DNA of 6,013 nt from Geoglobus sp. (GCA_027019885.1 JALUWC010000525.1:1-6013), one strand, 5' to 3'. Positions 1-5,633 are shown, numbered from the stretch's first letter. Numbers and translations are program-made. Notes: a model not told the origin generated them from the letters alone.

Positions 1-315
1 TGTATCCCTTGTTATTGTCTTTCCTCTGACCATTTTTTTCTTCCTGATCCCTCTTTCTCTTGGTCTGTATCCAATTCCACCAGAGAGAAGAATTCTCTTT
101 CTCACAGGCCCGGGTATGTCCGGCCTTATTGGAAATCCATCCTTGTCACTTCCACCTGTTATCTGAAGCTCATAGTCAGGAGGCAGCTCTACAACTGTTC
201 CGTTTACAACATCTCCTACATCCTTTCCTACGAGCTTGTTTGCATTTGCTCCACTAACCACCCTCTGGTATGCCTTTCCAGTTTCAGGATCCGAAATCAC
301 AACCTTGAACTCCAT
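1..315 (-). CDS. rps6e: Ribosomal protein S6e, 3'-truncated by window edge
   Basis: Archaeal/eukaryotic small-subunit ribosomal protein S6e. The visible 105 codons begin MEFKVVISDPETGKAYQRVV and continue through a G-x-D-V-G stretch, the ITGGSDKDGFPIRPD segment (about residues 52-66), and a basic GPVRKRILLSGG...YRPRERG...RKKKMVRG tail. These are the conserved S6e landmarks. Archaeal S6e proteins are about 125-130 residues, so roughly 20-25 C-terminal residues should lie left of position 1. The ATG at 313-315 is chosen because GAGGTGAT sits about 5 nt upstream. It follows infB on the same strand after 72 nt, with its own TATA-like box, so it may be transcribed both by read-through and from its own start. 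There is no sign of damage in the visible part. Confidence 0.95.
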   Translation of the reverse strand, partial: MEFKVVISDPETGKAYQRVVSGANANKLVGKDVGDVVNGTVVELPPDYELQITGGSDKDGFPIRPDIPGPVRKRILLSGGIGYRPRERGIRKKKMVRGKTITRDT

Positions 316-334
316 CCTCATCACCTCTCTCAAA

Positions 335-349
335 CCATCAGCATGATGG
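335..349 (-). repeat. Perfect 6-bp inverted repeat in the rps6e leader
   Basis: CCATCA and TGATGG are separated by GCA on the plus strand, so the minus-strand RNA can fold into a 6-bp stem with a 3-nt loop. It lies about 20 nt before the rps6e start and just upstream of the ribosome binding site. It could be a translational control element, or chance. Confidence 0.4.
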
Positions 350-369
350 AATGCTTTCAATTGAGGGGA

Positions 370-377
370 TTAATATA
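370..377 (-). promoter_or_regulatory. TATA-like box for rps6e
   Basis: On the minus strand TATATTAA lies 11 nt beyond the infB stop codon and 55-62 nt before the rps6e ATG. Archaeal transcription starts about 25 nt downstream of TATA, which gives a leader of roughly 30-35 nt containing a small hairpin (335-349) and the ribosome binding site. The purine-rich element expected just upstream is weak. Inferred from position and composition only. Confidence 0.4.
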
Positions 378-387
378 CATTGCGGAC

Positions 388-2154
388 TTATCTTCCCCAG
401 AACGGATTGTCCCTTCTTTTCACCTCAAGAAACTCAGAAAAAGCTCTTTTTGTTTCCTCGCTCAGCGTATCAAACAGCTCCCTTTCAACAACCCTCGCAT
501 GTCTTTCAGGCACATCAACATACAGAACCTCGTCTCCATTCAGCTGTCTGCCTATGGTGACTCCATCAATGGCAACTGCAAGCTCCTCTCCCTCCTCAGC
601 AATGGAGACATACTCTCCAGACTTCTGCATGCTCCTCACAACTCCTGCTGGAGTGCCATCATCCTTTACAAGCCTCACATCCTTTCTGAGTTCACCTGCA
701 AGAATTTTAACACCAACAACAGCGGGCTTGCTCCTTCTGAAAATGTAGTTCTTGAGAAGCTGAATCTTTCCTGGCAGGATTACTGACTCAATCTTCTGCC
801 TCTCCCTCAGCCTCTTCTCCTCATCCCTCCATTGGATAAAGCTGTCAATCAGGCTGTAGATTATCTGATCCGTAAAGACCCTCACCCCATACTTGGCACA
901 CTCCTCATCAACCCCGGGCAAGAGCTTCACATTGAATCCTATGATGCTTCTGTTCAGCTCATCTCTGTTTGCCGAAGCTTCAACCGCATCTTTCTTTGTT
1001 ATGTCCCCAACATCCGCCTTCTTTATTGGAATGTCAAGAGCTCTAAACTCATTTATAATCGCTTCAAGGGAACCGAGGGTGTCTGTTTTTATTACCACTC
1101 CCTCCTCATCTGTTTCGATTGTGATTTCATGATACTCACTTCTGACTCTCTCCTCAAACCTCTCTATATCATCATCGCTCTCAACAACCTCAAACTCACT
1201 CCCAGCAAGAACTCCTTCAACATCCGGAGCCACAATCTTGACCCCAGCAGCAGCTGTAACCCTGTCAACACTCCTGAATTTTGATTCCAGTCTCATCTCC
1301 TTTGATGGCCTCGGCCTCAAAATACCTCTCACGTGGGTAACAATTATACCTTCTTTACCGCCAATAGCGATTCTGTCTCCAACATGAAGCGTACCATCAT
1401 AGAGTATGGCATCGAATGTCAGCCCAAGACCTTTCTCCTCCTTTACCTCAAGCACAGTTCCCCTTGCCTTACCTTCAACATGCAACCTCAAATTGCTCTC
1501 AAGAAATCTCTGAGCGAGGCCAACAAGAAGCATGAGAAGCTCAGGAACGCCTTCTCCGGTTAATGCCGAGATGGGAACAATCGCAATGTTTTTTGTGAAA
1601 TCAGAGATTCTGTCAAACTTGTCTGCTGAAAAGCCCCTTTGATAAAGCTCCCCGATCAGCTCGTATAGCCTGTTATCCAGCCTCTGCCTGACGATCTCGT
1701 CCTGCTCGGCATAGCTTTTCATGAAGGGCTTTCCCTCACTGCTCTGCCACCCCGGAATCTTGTCTATCTTGTTTGCAGCAACAACAAAGGGTGTTTTGAA
1801 GGTTCTCAGTATCATCAAAGCCTCCTCGGTCTGGGGCTTGAATCCCTCGTTTATGTCGACTATCAAAACAGCAAGGTCTGCAAGCGCTCCACCCCTCCTC
1901 CTGAGGTTGGTGAAGGCTTTGTGGCCGGGAGTATCAATAAATAGAAGGCCGGGAATCACTACATTCACATTCCATATATCCCTGCATACATCCTCCACCG
2001 CAGCCAATGGAACCTCAGTCGCTCCTATGTGCTGGGTGATACCTCCAGCTTCTTTTGCGGTGACGTTGCTTCTTCTGATTCTGTCAAGTAATGTTGTTTT
2101 GCCGTGGTCAACATGTCCAAGAACAGCTACAATTGGAGTTCTTAGGTTTTTCAT
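388..2154 (-). CDS. infB: Translation initiation factor aIF5B (IF-2 family GTPase)
   Basis: GTPase that promotes ribosomal subunit joining and helps place initiator Met-tRNA; archaeal IF5B, homologous to bacterial IF-2. The 588-residue length is normal for archaea. All G motifs are visible: G1 GHVDHGKT (13-20), switch [10 protein letters not shown] (37-45), G3 DTPGH (74-78) with the catalytic-type His, G4 NKID (128-131), and G5 SALTGEG (196-202). A beta-barrel domain II starts near residue 226 ([18 protein letters not shown]), followed by the alpha/beta domain III with [10 protein letters not shown] and a second barrel near the C terminus. The ATG overlaps the ndk stop in ATGA, and no strong ribosome binding site is seen, which suggests translational coupling. 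No intein interrupts the GTPase motifs. Confidence 0.98.
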   Translation of the reverse strand: MKNLRTPIVAVLGHVDHGKTTLLDRIRRSNVTAKEAGGITQHIGATEVPLAAVEDVCRDIWNVNVVIPGLLFIDTPGHKAFTNLRRRGGALADLAVLIVDINEGFKPQTEEALMILRTFKTPFVVAANKIDKIPGWQSSEGKPFMKSYAEQDEIVRQRLDNRLYELIGELYQRGFSADKFDRISDFTKNIAIVPISALTGEGVPELLMLLVGLAQRFLESNLRLHVEGKARGTVLEVKEEKGLGLTFDAILYDGTLHVGDRIAIGGKEGIIVTHVRGILRPRPSKEMRLESKFRSVDRVTAAAGVKIVAPDVEGVLAGSEFEVVESDDDIERFEERVRSEYHEITIETDEEGVVIKTDTLGSLEAIINEFRALDIPIKKADVGDITKKDAVEASANRDELNRSIIGFNVKLLPGVDEECAKYGVRVFTDQIIYSLIDSFIQWRDEEKRLRERQKIESVILPGKIQLLKNYIFRRSKPAVVGVKILAGELRKDVRLVKDDGTPAGVVRSMQKSGEYVSIAEEGEELAVAIDGVTIGRQLNGDEVLYVDVPERHARVVERELFDTLSEETKRAFSEFLEVKRRDNPFWGR

Positions 2155-2603
2155 TGCTCGTAAACCCAGATCTCATCAAATTTCCTGTAATCAATAACTT
2201 CTTCTGAGGAGAAAAAGATCCCTATTTCCCTTTCGGCTGATTCAGGTGAGTCAGAGGCGTGAACAATATTTCTACCAATATCCATTGCCAGATCTCCCCT
2301 TATTGTCCCCGGATCAGCTTCGACGGGATTTGTCTTGCCAACAAGCTTTCTTATGACAGAAATTGCATTTTTCCCTTCAACAACCATCGCAACAACAGGG
2401 CCTGAGGTTATGTAATCAACAAGCGCATTGAAAAATGGCTTCCCCCTGTGCTCTGCGTAATGTCTTTCGGCTGTTTCCTGAGTTATATGAAGCATCTTCA
2501 TTGCAACGATCTTCATGCCTTTTCTTTCAATTCTCGATACAACCTCTCCAATCAGTCCCCTCTGAACTCCGTCAGGTTTTACCATGACGAACGTTCTCTC
2601 CAT
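2151..2603 (-). CDS. ndk: Nucleoside diphosphate kinase
   Basis: Cytoplasmic enzyme that transfers the gamma phosphate of ATP to other (d)NDPs through a phosphohistidine, supplying GTP and other NTPs. The 150-residue protein shows the family's features: [15 protein letters not shown] at residues 7-21 with the conserved Lys9, the Kpn-loop region around [10 protein letters not shown] (97-106), and the active-site signature [16 protein letters not shown] with the catalytic His at residue 115. The start lies 1 nt after the rpl24e stop, and GGAGG at the end of rpl24e serves as its ribosome binding site. The 3' end overlaps infB by 4 nt. Its place among translation genes is shared with other archaea and fits the GTP demand of translation. 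Confidence 0.98.
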   Translation of the reverse strand: MERTFVMVKPDGVQRGLIGEVVSRIERKGMKIVAMKMLHITQETAERHYAEHRGKPFFNALVDYITSGPVVAMVVEGKNAISVIRKLVGKTNPVEADPGTIRGDLAMDIGRNIVHASDSPESAEREIGIFFSSEEVIDYRKFDEIWVYEQ

Positions 2604-2604
2604 G

Positions 2605-2793
2605 TTACTTCCTCCCCGCGTAGTACTTTGTCCACTTCAGCTTTCTCGGATTTCTCTTCAGCACAACCATGTTCTTCTCACACTTCCTTGAGCAGAAATG
2701 CAGGATTTTACCATCCTTTCTCACGTAAATTTTTCCCGTGCCAGGCTCTATCTCCGCACCGCAAAAAGAGCATACTTTCTTCTCAAGAACCAC
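2605..2793 (-). CDS. rpl24e: Ribosomal protein L24e (zinc-binding)
   Basis: Small large-subunit ribosomal protein of archaea and eukaryotes. The 62 residues include a four-cysteine zinc site, C8-x2-C11 and C34-x3-C38, embedded in [18 protein letters not shown] and [11 protein letters not shown] basic C-terminal tail follows ([13 protein letters not shown]). The start is GTG at 2791-2793, not ATG: GAGGTGAT spans the stop codon of rps28e and ends 3 nt before this GTG, and no in-frame ATG lies near. The gap to rps28e is 4 nt and to ndk 1 nt, so it is deep inside an operon. Length is typical for an archaeal L24e. Confidence 0.97.
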   Translation of the reverse strand: MVLEKKVCSFCGAEIEPGTGKIYVRKDGKILHFCSRKCEKNMVVLKRNPRKLKWTKYYAGRK

Positions 2794-2797
2794 AGTA

Positions 2798-3013
2798 TCA
2801 CCTCACTGCAAGCTTCTTTGCCTCCCTTGCAGTCTCCTTAATCATCAGAATGTCTCCAACCTTTACGGGCCCGAAAACATTTCTCGTGATTATTCTGCCC
2901 TTGTTCTCCCCTCCAAGAATTCTCACTTTGATCTGAGTTGCCTCACCATGCATTCCCGTTCTGCCTACAATTTCAACAACCTCAGCCGGTTGAATGTCCT
3001 CATCTTCAGCCAT
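2798..3013 (-). CDS. rps28e: Ribosomal protein S28e
   Basis: Small-subunit ribosomal protein S28e, 71 residues, typical length. The compact OB-fold sequence is easy to recognise: [24 protein letters not shown] (residues 9-32), then [19 protein letters not shown] and the family's C-terminal acidic/basic ending ETAREAKKL. The ATG at 3011-3013 has GAGGTGA 7 nt upstream. It sits between rpl7ae (23-nt gap, containing a T7 tract in the mRNA sense) and rpl24e (4-nt gap), so it is co-transcribed with both. Confidence 0.98.
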   Translation of the reverse strand: MAEDEDIQPAEVVEIVGRTGMHGEATQIKVRILGGENKGRIITRNVFGPVKVGDILMIKETAREAKKLAVR

Positions 3014-3036
3014 GATCGTTCACCTCAAAAAAAGAT

Positions 3037-3399
3037 TTACTTTTTGAGACCGTTAACCTTTGACACAACGGTCTCAAGCTCTTTCTTAGCCTCACCCTCA
3101 TTCAGTATTGCAACAGCCGCACAGGCAACCTGAATGCCTACACTCCTCCCGATATCTTCCTTGCTCCTAATGTAAACGTAGGGGATTTTCTTCTCCTCAC
3201 AGAGCAATGGCAGATGTGCAACAACCTCAGGAGGGTCAACGTCCATGGCTATGTAGACAAGTTTTGCCAGCCCTCTCTCAACAGATTTTGTCGTTTCATT
3301 TGTCCCCTTCTTCACCTTTCCGGTCTCCTTTGCCTTCTGGAGCAACACGAGAGCTTCAGTCTGCAATTCTTCAGGAACATCAAACCTGACATACACCAT
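3037..3399 (-). CDS. rpl7ae: Ribosomal protein L7Ae, k-turn RNA-binding protein
   Basis: Archaeal L7Ae binds kink-turns in 23S rRNA, box C/D and H/ACA guide RNAs and RNase P RNA. The 120-residue protein shows the family RNA-binding signature KKGTNETTK (30-38), then [36 protein letters not shown] in the core and [15 protein letters not shown] toward the C terminus. The start is set at the ATG at 3397-3399 because a perfect GGAGGTG lies 5 nt upstream. A GTG 18 nt further upstream is in frame, but it would swallow that ribosome binding site. It is the first gene of the operon. In Archaeoglobus fulgidus L7Ae has been reported to bind its own leader; this leader is about 70 nt and could be used similarly (inference). 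Confidence 0.97.
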   Translation of the reverse strand: MVYVRFDVPEELQTEALVLLQKAKETGKVKKGTNETTKSVERGLAKLVYIAMDVDPPEVVAHLPLLCEEKKIPYVYIRSKEDIGRSVGIQVACAAVAILNEGEAKKELETVVSKVNGLKK

Positions 3400-3490
3400 A
3401 TCATCCACCTCCTTCACATACGTTCATCATTCATCGGCTCACAGCCTTTATGCATTAGATTTTAAATCTTTCCGCACTTAATTGAGTGGG

Positions 3491-3498
3491 TTTATAAA
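3491..3498 (-). promoter_or_regulatory. TATA box of the rpl7ae operon
   Basis: TTTATAAA on the minus strand, preceded by a purine-containing BRE-like CAAAGT. The expected start of transcription is near 3468-3470, giving a leader of about 70 nt before the rpl7ae ATG. The leader holds a palindromic GATTTAAAATC, a GGCT-GTG-AGCC mini-hairpin (3436-3446), a UGAUGA motif (3424-3429) and the GGAGGTG ribosome binding site. Confidence 0.7.
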
Positions 3499-3557
3499 AA
3501 CTTTGGAGAATTTTTGAACTGCAAAAAGGCTGAAAGGAGAAACAAAATGAAAAAAGA

Positions 3558-3566
3558 TTATAAAAG
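3558..3566 (+). promoter_or_regulatory. Plus-strand TATA box divergent from rpl7ae
   Basis: TTATAAAAG preceded by the A-rich stretch AAAAAGA fits an archaeal BRE/TATA. It points away from the rpl7ae promoter about 60 bp away. A start near 3588 would yield a short transcript covering the small ORF at 3611 and ending at the hairpin at 3728-3752. Confidence 0.4.
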
Positions 3567-3610
3567 CACAAAAATGCCATGAGAAGATCAAAAAGAGGGT
3601 GCGGAACATT

Positions 3611-3715
3611 ATGATTGAAAAGAAAATTGCAGGATTCCAAACATTCATGGATCATAGAACTGTCCGGTTAATTTTGACAGACTCATGGAGTGAATACAGA
3701 AACTGTAAAGGTTAA
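3611..3715 (+). CDS. Possible 34-residue small protein, unrecognised
   Basis: Short open frame, MIEKKIAGFQTF...WSEYRNCKG, 34 residues and mildly basic, with no signal peptide or membrane segment. I do not recognise it. In its favour: a TATA box 45-53 nt upstream of the ATG, a GAGGGTG ribosome-binding-like sequence 9 nt before the start, and a terminator-like hairpin 13 nt past the stop. Against it: the length is short enough to arise by chance, and no conserved motif is visible. It may equally be the 5' part of a decayed gene or lie inside a small RNA. Confidence 0.2.
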   Translation: MIEKKIAGFQTFMDHRTVRLILTDSWSEYRNCKG

Positions 3716-3727
3716 TTCAGACTGCCC

Positions 3728-3752
3728 GCAGAGAAGTGCCATCTGCATTTTT
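3728..3752 (+). terminator. Hairpin plus T tract
   Basis: GCAGA (3728-3732) pairs with TCTGC (3742-3746) around a 9-nt loop and is followed by ATTTTT. This would end a plus-strand transcript starting near 3588. The stem is only 5 bp, so support is modest; in archaea the T tract alone could be the active part. Confidence 0.35.
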
Positions 3753-3937
3753 GAGCTCTCAGCAATACACCTTGCTCTCACTCAAAAACCTCTCGAGAGA
3801 GTTGATTTTGAATACACCGCTTCGATGATCTTTGACATAATCCGTATTCTGTTTTGAGAGTGGAAAAGGATTTTTGTTCGAAGGAATTTGCAGTTATTTT
3901 AGAGCATTATCAACTAACACATTAACTCTCTCGATTT

Positions 3938-3992
3938 TTATGTTGCTGTCTTCTAATTGAGGTTTGAGAACAGATTGGAGACAGCCACATAA
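3938..3992. repeat. Long imperfect inverted repeat (about 19-bp stem)
   Basis: The arm at 3938-3957 is complementary to the arm at 3974-3992, with one T/C mismatch, one G-U wobble (in RNA) and one bulged T, around a 16-nt loop. Both arms share the core TTATGT-x-GCTGTCT. It lies downstream of the pilin terminator on the minus strand and belongs to no gene. It could be a structured RNA, a remnant of a small mobile element, or a protein-binding site. Confidence 0.6.
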
Positions 3993-4004
3993 CACGTAGC
4001 TTTC

Positions 4005-4026
4005 AAAAAAGAAAATAAAAACAAAA
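4005..4026 (-). terminator. T-rich terminator after the pilin gene
   Basis: In the minus-strand sense, four T runs of 4, 5, 4 and 6 bases, each separated by one other base, begin 6 nt after the pilin stop codon. Such oligo-T stretches are typical archaeal transcription terminators and need no hairpin. Confidence 0.65.
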
Positions 4027-4032
4027 GATTGT

Positions 4033-4530
4033 TTACTGGACTGTTACCTGTCCGTCAAAGATGAACTGGTTGCTTGGTATATGTAGTATTCTCACCCTGT
4101 ATGTACCTTGGTTCACCGTTTTGCCTGTCGCTTCATTAAAGTTGATTTTATCTCCTGCAGAGAAGACTCCATTACTCACAGTGCTTGAAACTAAATTGCT
4201 CCCTGCGAAATGGTCTGTATTCCATGTCAGCGTATCGTATGAAGTTCCATTTGATGCATACTCTACTATAATCTTGAGATCTGACAAAACGATGTCTTCG
4301 CCACCATTGTGTTCCAAAATAAAAACGGTTTGATTACCAGTACTACTGCTCAAAGTTACACTAGTATTATCCTCAACCGCCAATTGAGCCTGTGGAGCAC
4401 TCTTTGGCGCCTTGCTTCCCAGTCCAAAGACGAAGCTTGCAATCACTGCCGCCAGTATAACGGTTATGGCCACCATCAGAATTACGCCTATAACAGGCGA
4501 TACAGCCTTCTTATCTCTCAACCATTTCAT
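4033..4530 (-). CDS. Archaeal type IV pilin (Pilin_N/DUF1628 family)
   Basis: Probable subunit of a surface pilus. The 165-residue protein starts with a short charged leader MKWLRDKKA, then VSPVIGVILMVAITVILAAVIASFVFGLG (residues 10-38, given here as the hydrophobic assembly helix). This is the hallmark of archaeal pilins cut by a prepilin peptidase (PibD/EppA type), most likely after the basic residues near Ala9. The rest is a Ser/Thr/Asn-rich extracellular beta domain with HNGGED (74-79), TLTW (100-103) and a C-terminal ILHIPSNQFIFD (148-159). AGGGGTGAT lies 5 nt before the ATG and a strong TATA further up. No pilus assembly ATPase or peptidase gene is nearby, so it is an orphan that must use machinery encoded elsewhere. 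The specific pilus type cannot be told. Confidence 0.9.
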   Translation of the reverse strand: MKWLRDKKAVSPVIGVILMVAITVILAAVIASFVFGLGSKAPKSAPQAQLAVEDNTSVTLSSSTGNQTVFILEHNGGEDIVLSDLKIIVEYASNGTSYDTLTWNTDHFAGSNLVSSTVSNGVFSAGDKINFNEATGKTVNQGTYRVRILHIPSNQFIFDGQVTVQ

Positions 4531-4572
4531 CTAACATCACCCCTTGTTCAACATTTTATTTTTAAACAACAC

Positions 4573-4580
4573 GTATATAA
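4573..4580 (-). promoter_or_regulatory. TATA box of the pilin gene
   Basis: TTATATAC on the minus strand with the purine-rich BRE-like GGGAAAAGC immediately upstream. Transcription should begin near 4550, giving a leader of about 20 nt with the AGGGGTGAT ribosome binding site at 4536-4544. A 10-bp palindrome (4599-4608) lies just upstream of this promoter. Confidence 0.7.
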
Positions 4581-4598
4581 GCTTTTCCCATAATTATA

Positions 4599-4608
4599 AT
4601 CACGTGAT
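4599..4608. repeat. Palindrome ATCACGTGAT upstream of the pilin promoter
   Basis: Perfect 10-bp palindrome about 20 bp upstream of the pilin TATA box, with an additional GTGAT half-site at 4611-4615 in the same orientation as its right half. The place suits an activator or repressor of the pilin gene, but ten bases may be chance. Confidence 0.35.
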
Positions 4609-4801
4609 GAGTGATAATGAGGTCAGGTGGATGAGTTGTGGTTGGGAGATGATCTCAATTTAAACAGCCTCCCACCATTCCATCAACAAAACAGATCAAA
4701 TAATAAGATGGAACGGGGTTGCAAGAAAGTCCATGGCAGATTATCTGAGAGAAGCTGAAGGAGATCCACATCCAAAATTCTTGCTATTTTTCCAAAAACC
4801 C

Positions 4802-4809
4802 TTTAAATT
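4802..4809 (+). promoter_or_regulatory. TATA box of the nucleotidyltransferase fragment
   Basis: TTTAAATT is centred about 26 nt before the ATG at 4832, with A-rich sequence upstream. That spacing predicts a leaderless transcript, consistent with the lack of a ribosome binding site. If active, it would transcribe the broken gene and the pilin remnant behind it. Confidence 0.5.
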
Positions 4810-4831
4810 TTCAAATCTAAAACAATTCTGG

Positions 4832-4951
4832 ATGAAAAAAGAGCATGAGATAATCAAGGAGACAATTCTCAAAATAGCCAAAAAGCACGGAATAGATGTA
4901 GAAAAGATCATTCTATTCGGTTCGAGGGCGAGAGGAGAGAGCAGAAAATCA
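4832..4951 (+). pseudogene. 5' fragment of a MNT-type nucleotidyltransferase gene
   Basis: The first 40 residues of a small MNT-like minimal nucleotidyltransferase: MKKEHEIIKETILKIAKKHG, then KIILFGSRARGESRKS. GSRARGES is the conserved glycine/serine start of the nucleotide-binding active site. In the family it is followed within a few residues by the metal-binding D-x-D pair. Here the family sequence stops after RKS at 4951, the acidic pair is missing, and the frame ends at TGA 4982-4984 in foreign sequence. The fragment cannot be catalytic. MNT proteins usually pair with a HEPN toxin (MntA/HepT type); no HEPN gene is visible. The ATG at 4832 is preferred over one at 4733 because of the TATA spacing and the usual family start. 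Confidence 0.75.
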
Positions 4952-5358
4952 GGGAGCTACGGGAGTTACAGATACCTCGGATGATATATTTGTGCTAAAA
5001 CATAATGGTGGAGAAAGCATAAGATGCAGCGAAATCCAAATTATAATTTACGATTCAAACGGAAATAAACTAGCCACACTAACTTGGGACGCTGGAAGCA
5101 AGAAATTTACTGGAAGTTTTGTAAGTAATACTAAAGAAAAGTTGGGAGCCGGATCAGCTAGTGTTAATACTACATTAGAAAGTGATACAACAGATGTCCA
5201 AGATGGCACGTTTGATGTGGGGCGACTCCCTTAAAATTACTGAAACAGCTAGTACCAACAATTACGATTACTTCACAGACGACACAACAATAGAGATTAA
5301 AATCCTCCACACACCGAGCAACAACTTCATGTTCGATGCCCTCGTAACAGTGAGGTAA
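4952..5358 (+). pseudogene. 5'-truncated, frameshifted type IV pilin paralogue
   Basis: Remnant of a pilin gene related to the intact one at 4033-4530. Frame 1 (open from 4902, pilin-like from about 4953) reads GATGVTDTSDDIFVLKHNGG and contains TLTW. After a shift near 5219-5222 it continues as GDSLKITETAS..., ending ILHTPSNNFMFDALVTVR with TAA at 5356-5358. The ending matches the intact pilin at 12 of 18 positions, and HNGGE and TLTW are shared. About 57 N-terminal residues, including the leader and hydrophobic helix, are missing, so the product could not be exported or assembled. The removal of one G from GGGG would restore the frame. A GTG at 4992 opens an 80-codon piece, but no ribosome binding site supports it. 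Confidence 0.85.
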
Positions 5359-5374
5359 ACGCCTGAACCCACAA

Positions 5375-5385
5375 TTTTTTGTTTT
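5375..5385 (+). terminator. T-rich terminator after the pilin remnant
   Basis: TTTTTTGTTTT begins 16 nt after the TAA of the remnant, with no hairpin. It looks like the original terminator of the pilin paralogue, which supports the view that the 3' end of that gene is intact. Confidence 0.5.
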
Positions 5386-5633
5386 ATACACCTATTTTCA
5401 CTCGGACATCTGATAGAATCCAGTTTACCGTAACGCTGCGGCAATCGGTTCCAAACATTATTCAAAAAACTGATTCACCTCATGTGAATATTTGTAGATA
5501 AAGCTACCCTTAACGAGACCATTCCCACTCTGGAAGGTGGGTGCAGGTGAACGTCAAAAATCACAGGTGCTGCATTTAACAAAACTGAGAGCATAACCTC
5601 TGAAAACTCAAAGCGCATTTTAACAGGGCGAAA

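Larger units (their letters stand above)
3400..4032. other. 633-nt intergenic region without a convincing gene
   Basis: AT-rich stretch between the rpl7ae operon and the pilin gene. From left to right it holds: the rpl7ae leader and promoter (3400-3510); a plus-strand TATA (3558-3566) and a 34-codon ORF (3611-3715); a hairpin followed by Ts (3728-3752); a stretch around 3760-3890 with no long open frame; a long imperfect inverted repeat (3938-3992); and the T-rich terminator of the pilin gene (4005-4026). A minus-strand open frame within 3455-3655 has no supporting start signal and runs across the rpl7ae promoter, so I do not call it. Confidence 0.7.
4531..4831. other. Intergenic region between pilin and nucleotidyltransferase fragment
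   Basis: Holds the pilin promoter on the left (4536-4590), the palindrome at 4599-4608, and the TATA box of the plus-strand gene on the right (4802-4809). Between about 4664 and 4831 there is a plus-strand open frame continuous with the nucleotidyltransferase fragment (an ATG at 4733 would add 33 residues). I regard it as untranslated, because the TATA box lies inside it and the family's N terminus starts at 4832. Confidence 0.5.

Noticed and set aside
388..2154. Possible intein in infB, as seen in some archaea and bacteria
   Set aside because: The GTPase motifs are uninterrupted and the 588-residue length is normal.
3455..3655. 66-codon minus-strand open frame upstream of rpl7ae
   Set aside because: Phe/Cys-rich translation of AT-rich sequence; it spans the rpl7ae promoter and has no start signals.
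3740..3900. Minus-strand peptide traces in the region (e.g. a 44-codon frame ending near 3760) as a decayed gene
   Set aside because: Broken by stops within 45 codons and no family resemblance that I can name.
3793..3934. 11-bp inverted repeat AACTCTCTCGA (3793-3803 minus, 3924-3934 plus) as ends of a small mobile element
   Set aside because: Only 11 bp, no target duplication, and nothing element-like between the copies.
4604..4662. RUGAUGA-like motif (GTGATGA at 4604-4610), suggesting a box C/D guide RNA
   Set aside because: No CUGA box D or D' follows within the expected 50-70 nt and there is no flanking terminal stem.
4733..4831. 33-residue N-terminal extension of the nucleotidyltransferase fragment from ATG 4733
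   Set aside because: It runs through the TATA box that fits the ATG at 4832, has no ribosome binding site, and the family normally starts near the helix beginning at 4832.
4952..4969. Tandem GGGAGYTAC repeat as a slippage-prone phase-variation tract
   Set aside because: Only two imperfect 9-nt units, and it also reads as ordinary pilin-like GAT-GVT; a junction role is more likely.
5170..5391. 73-codon minus-strand open frame opposite the pilin remnant
   Set aside because: It is the complement of the remnant's coding sequence, Cys-rich, and without start signals.
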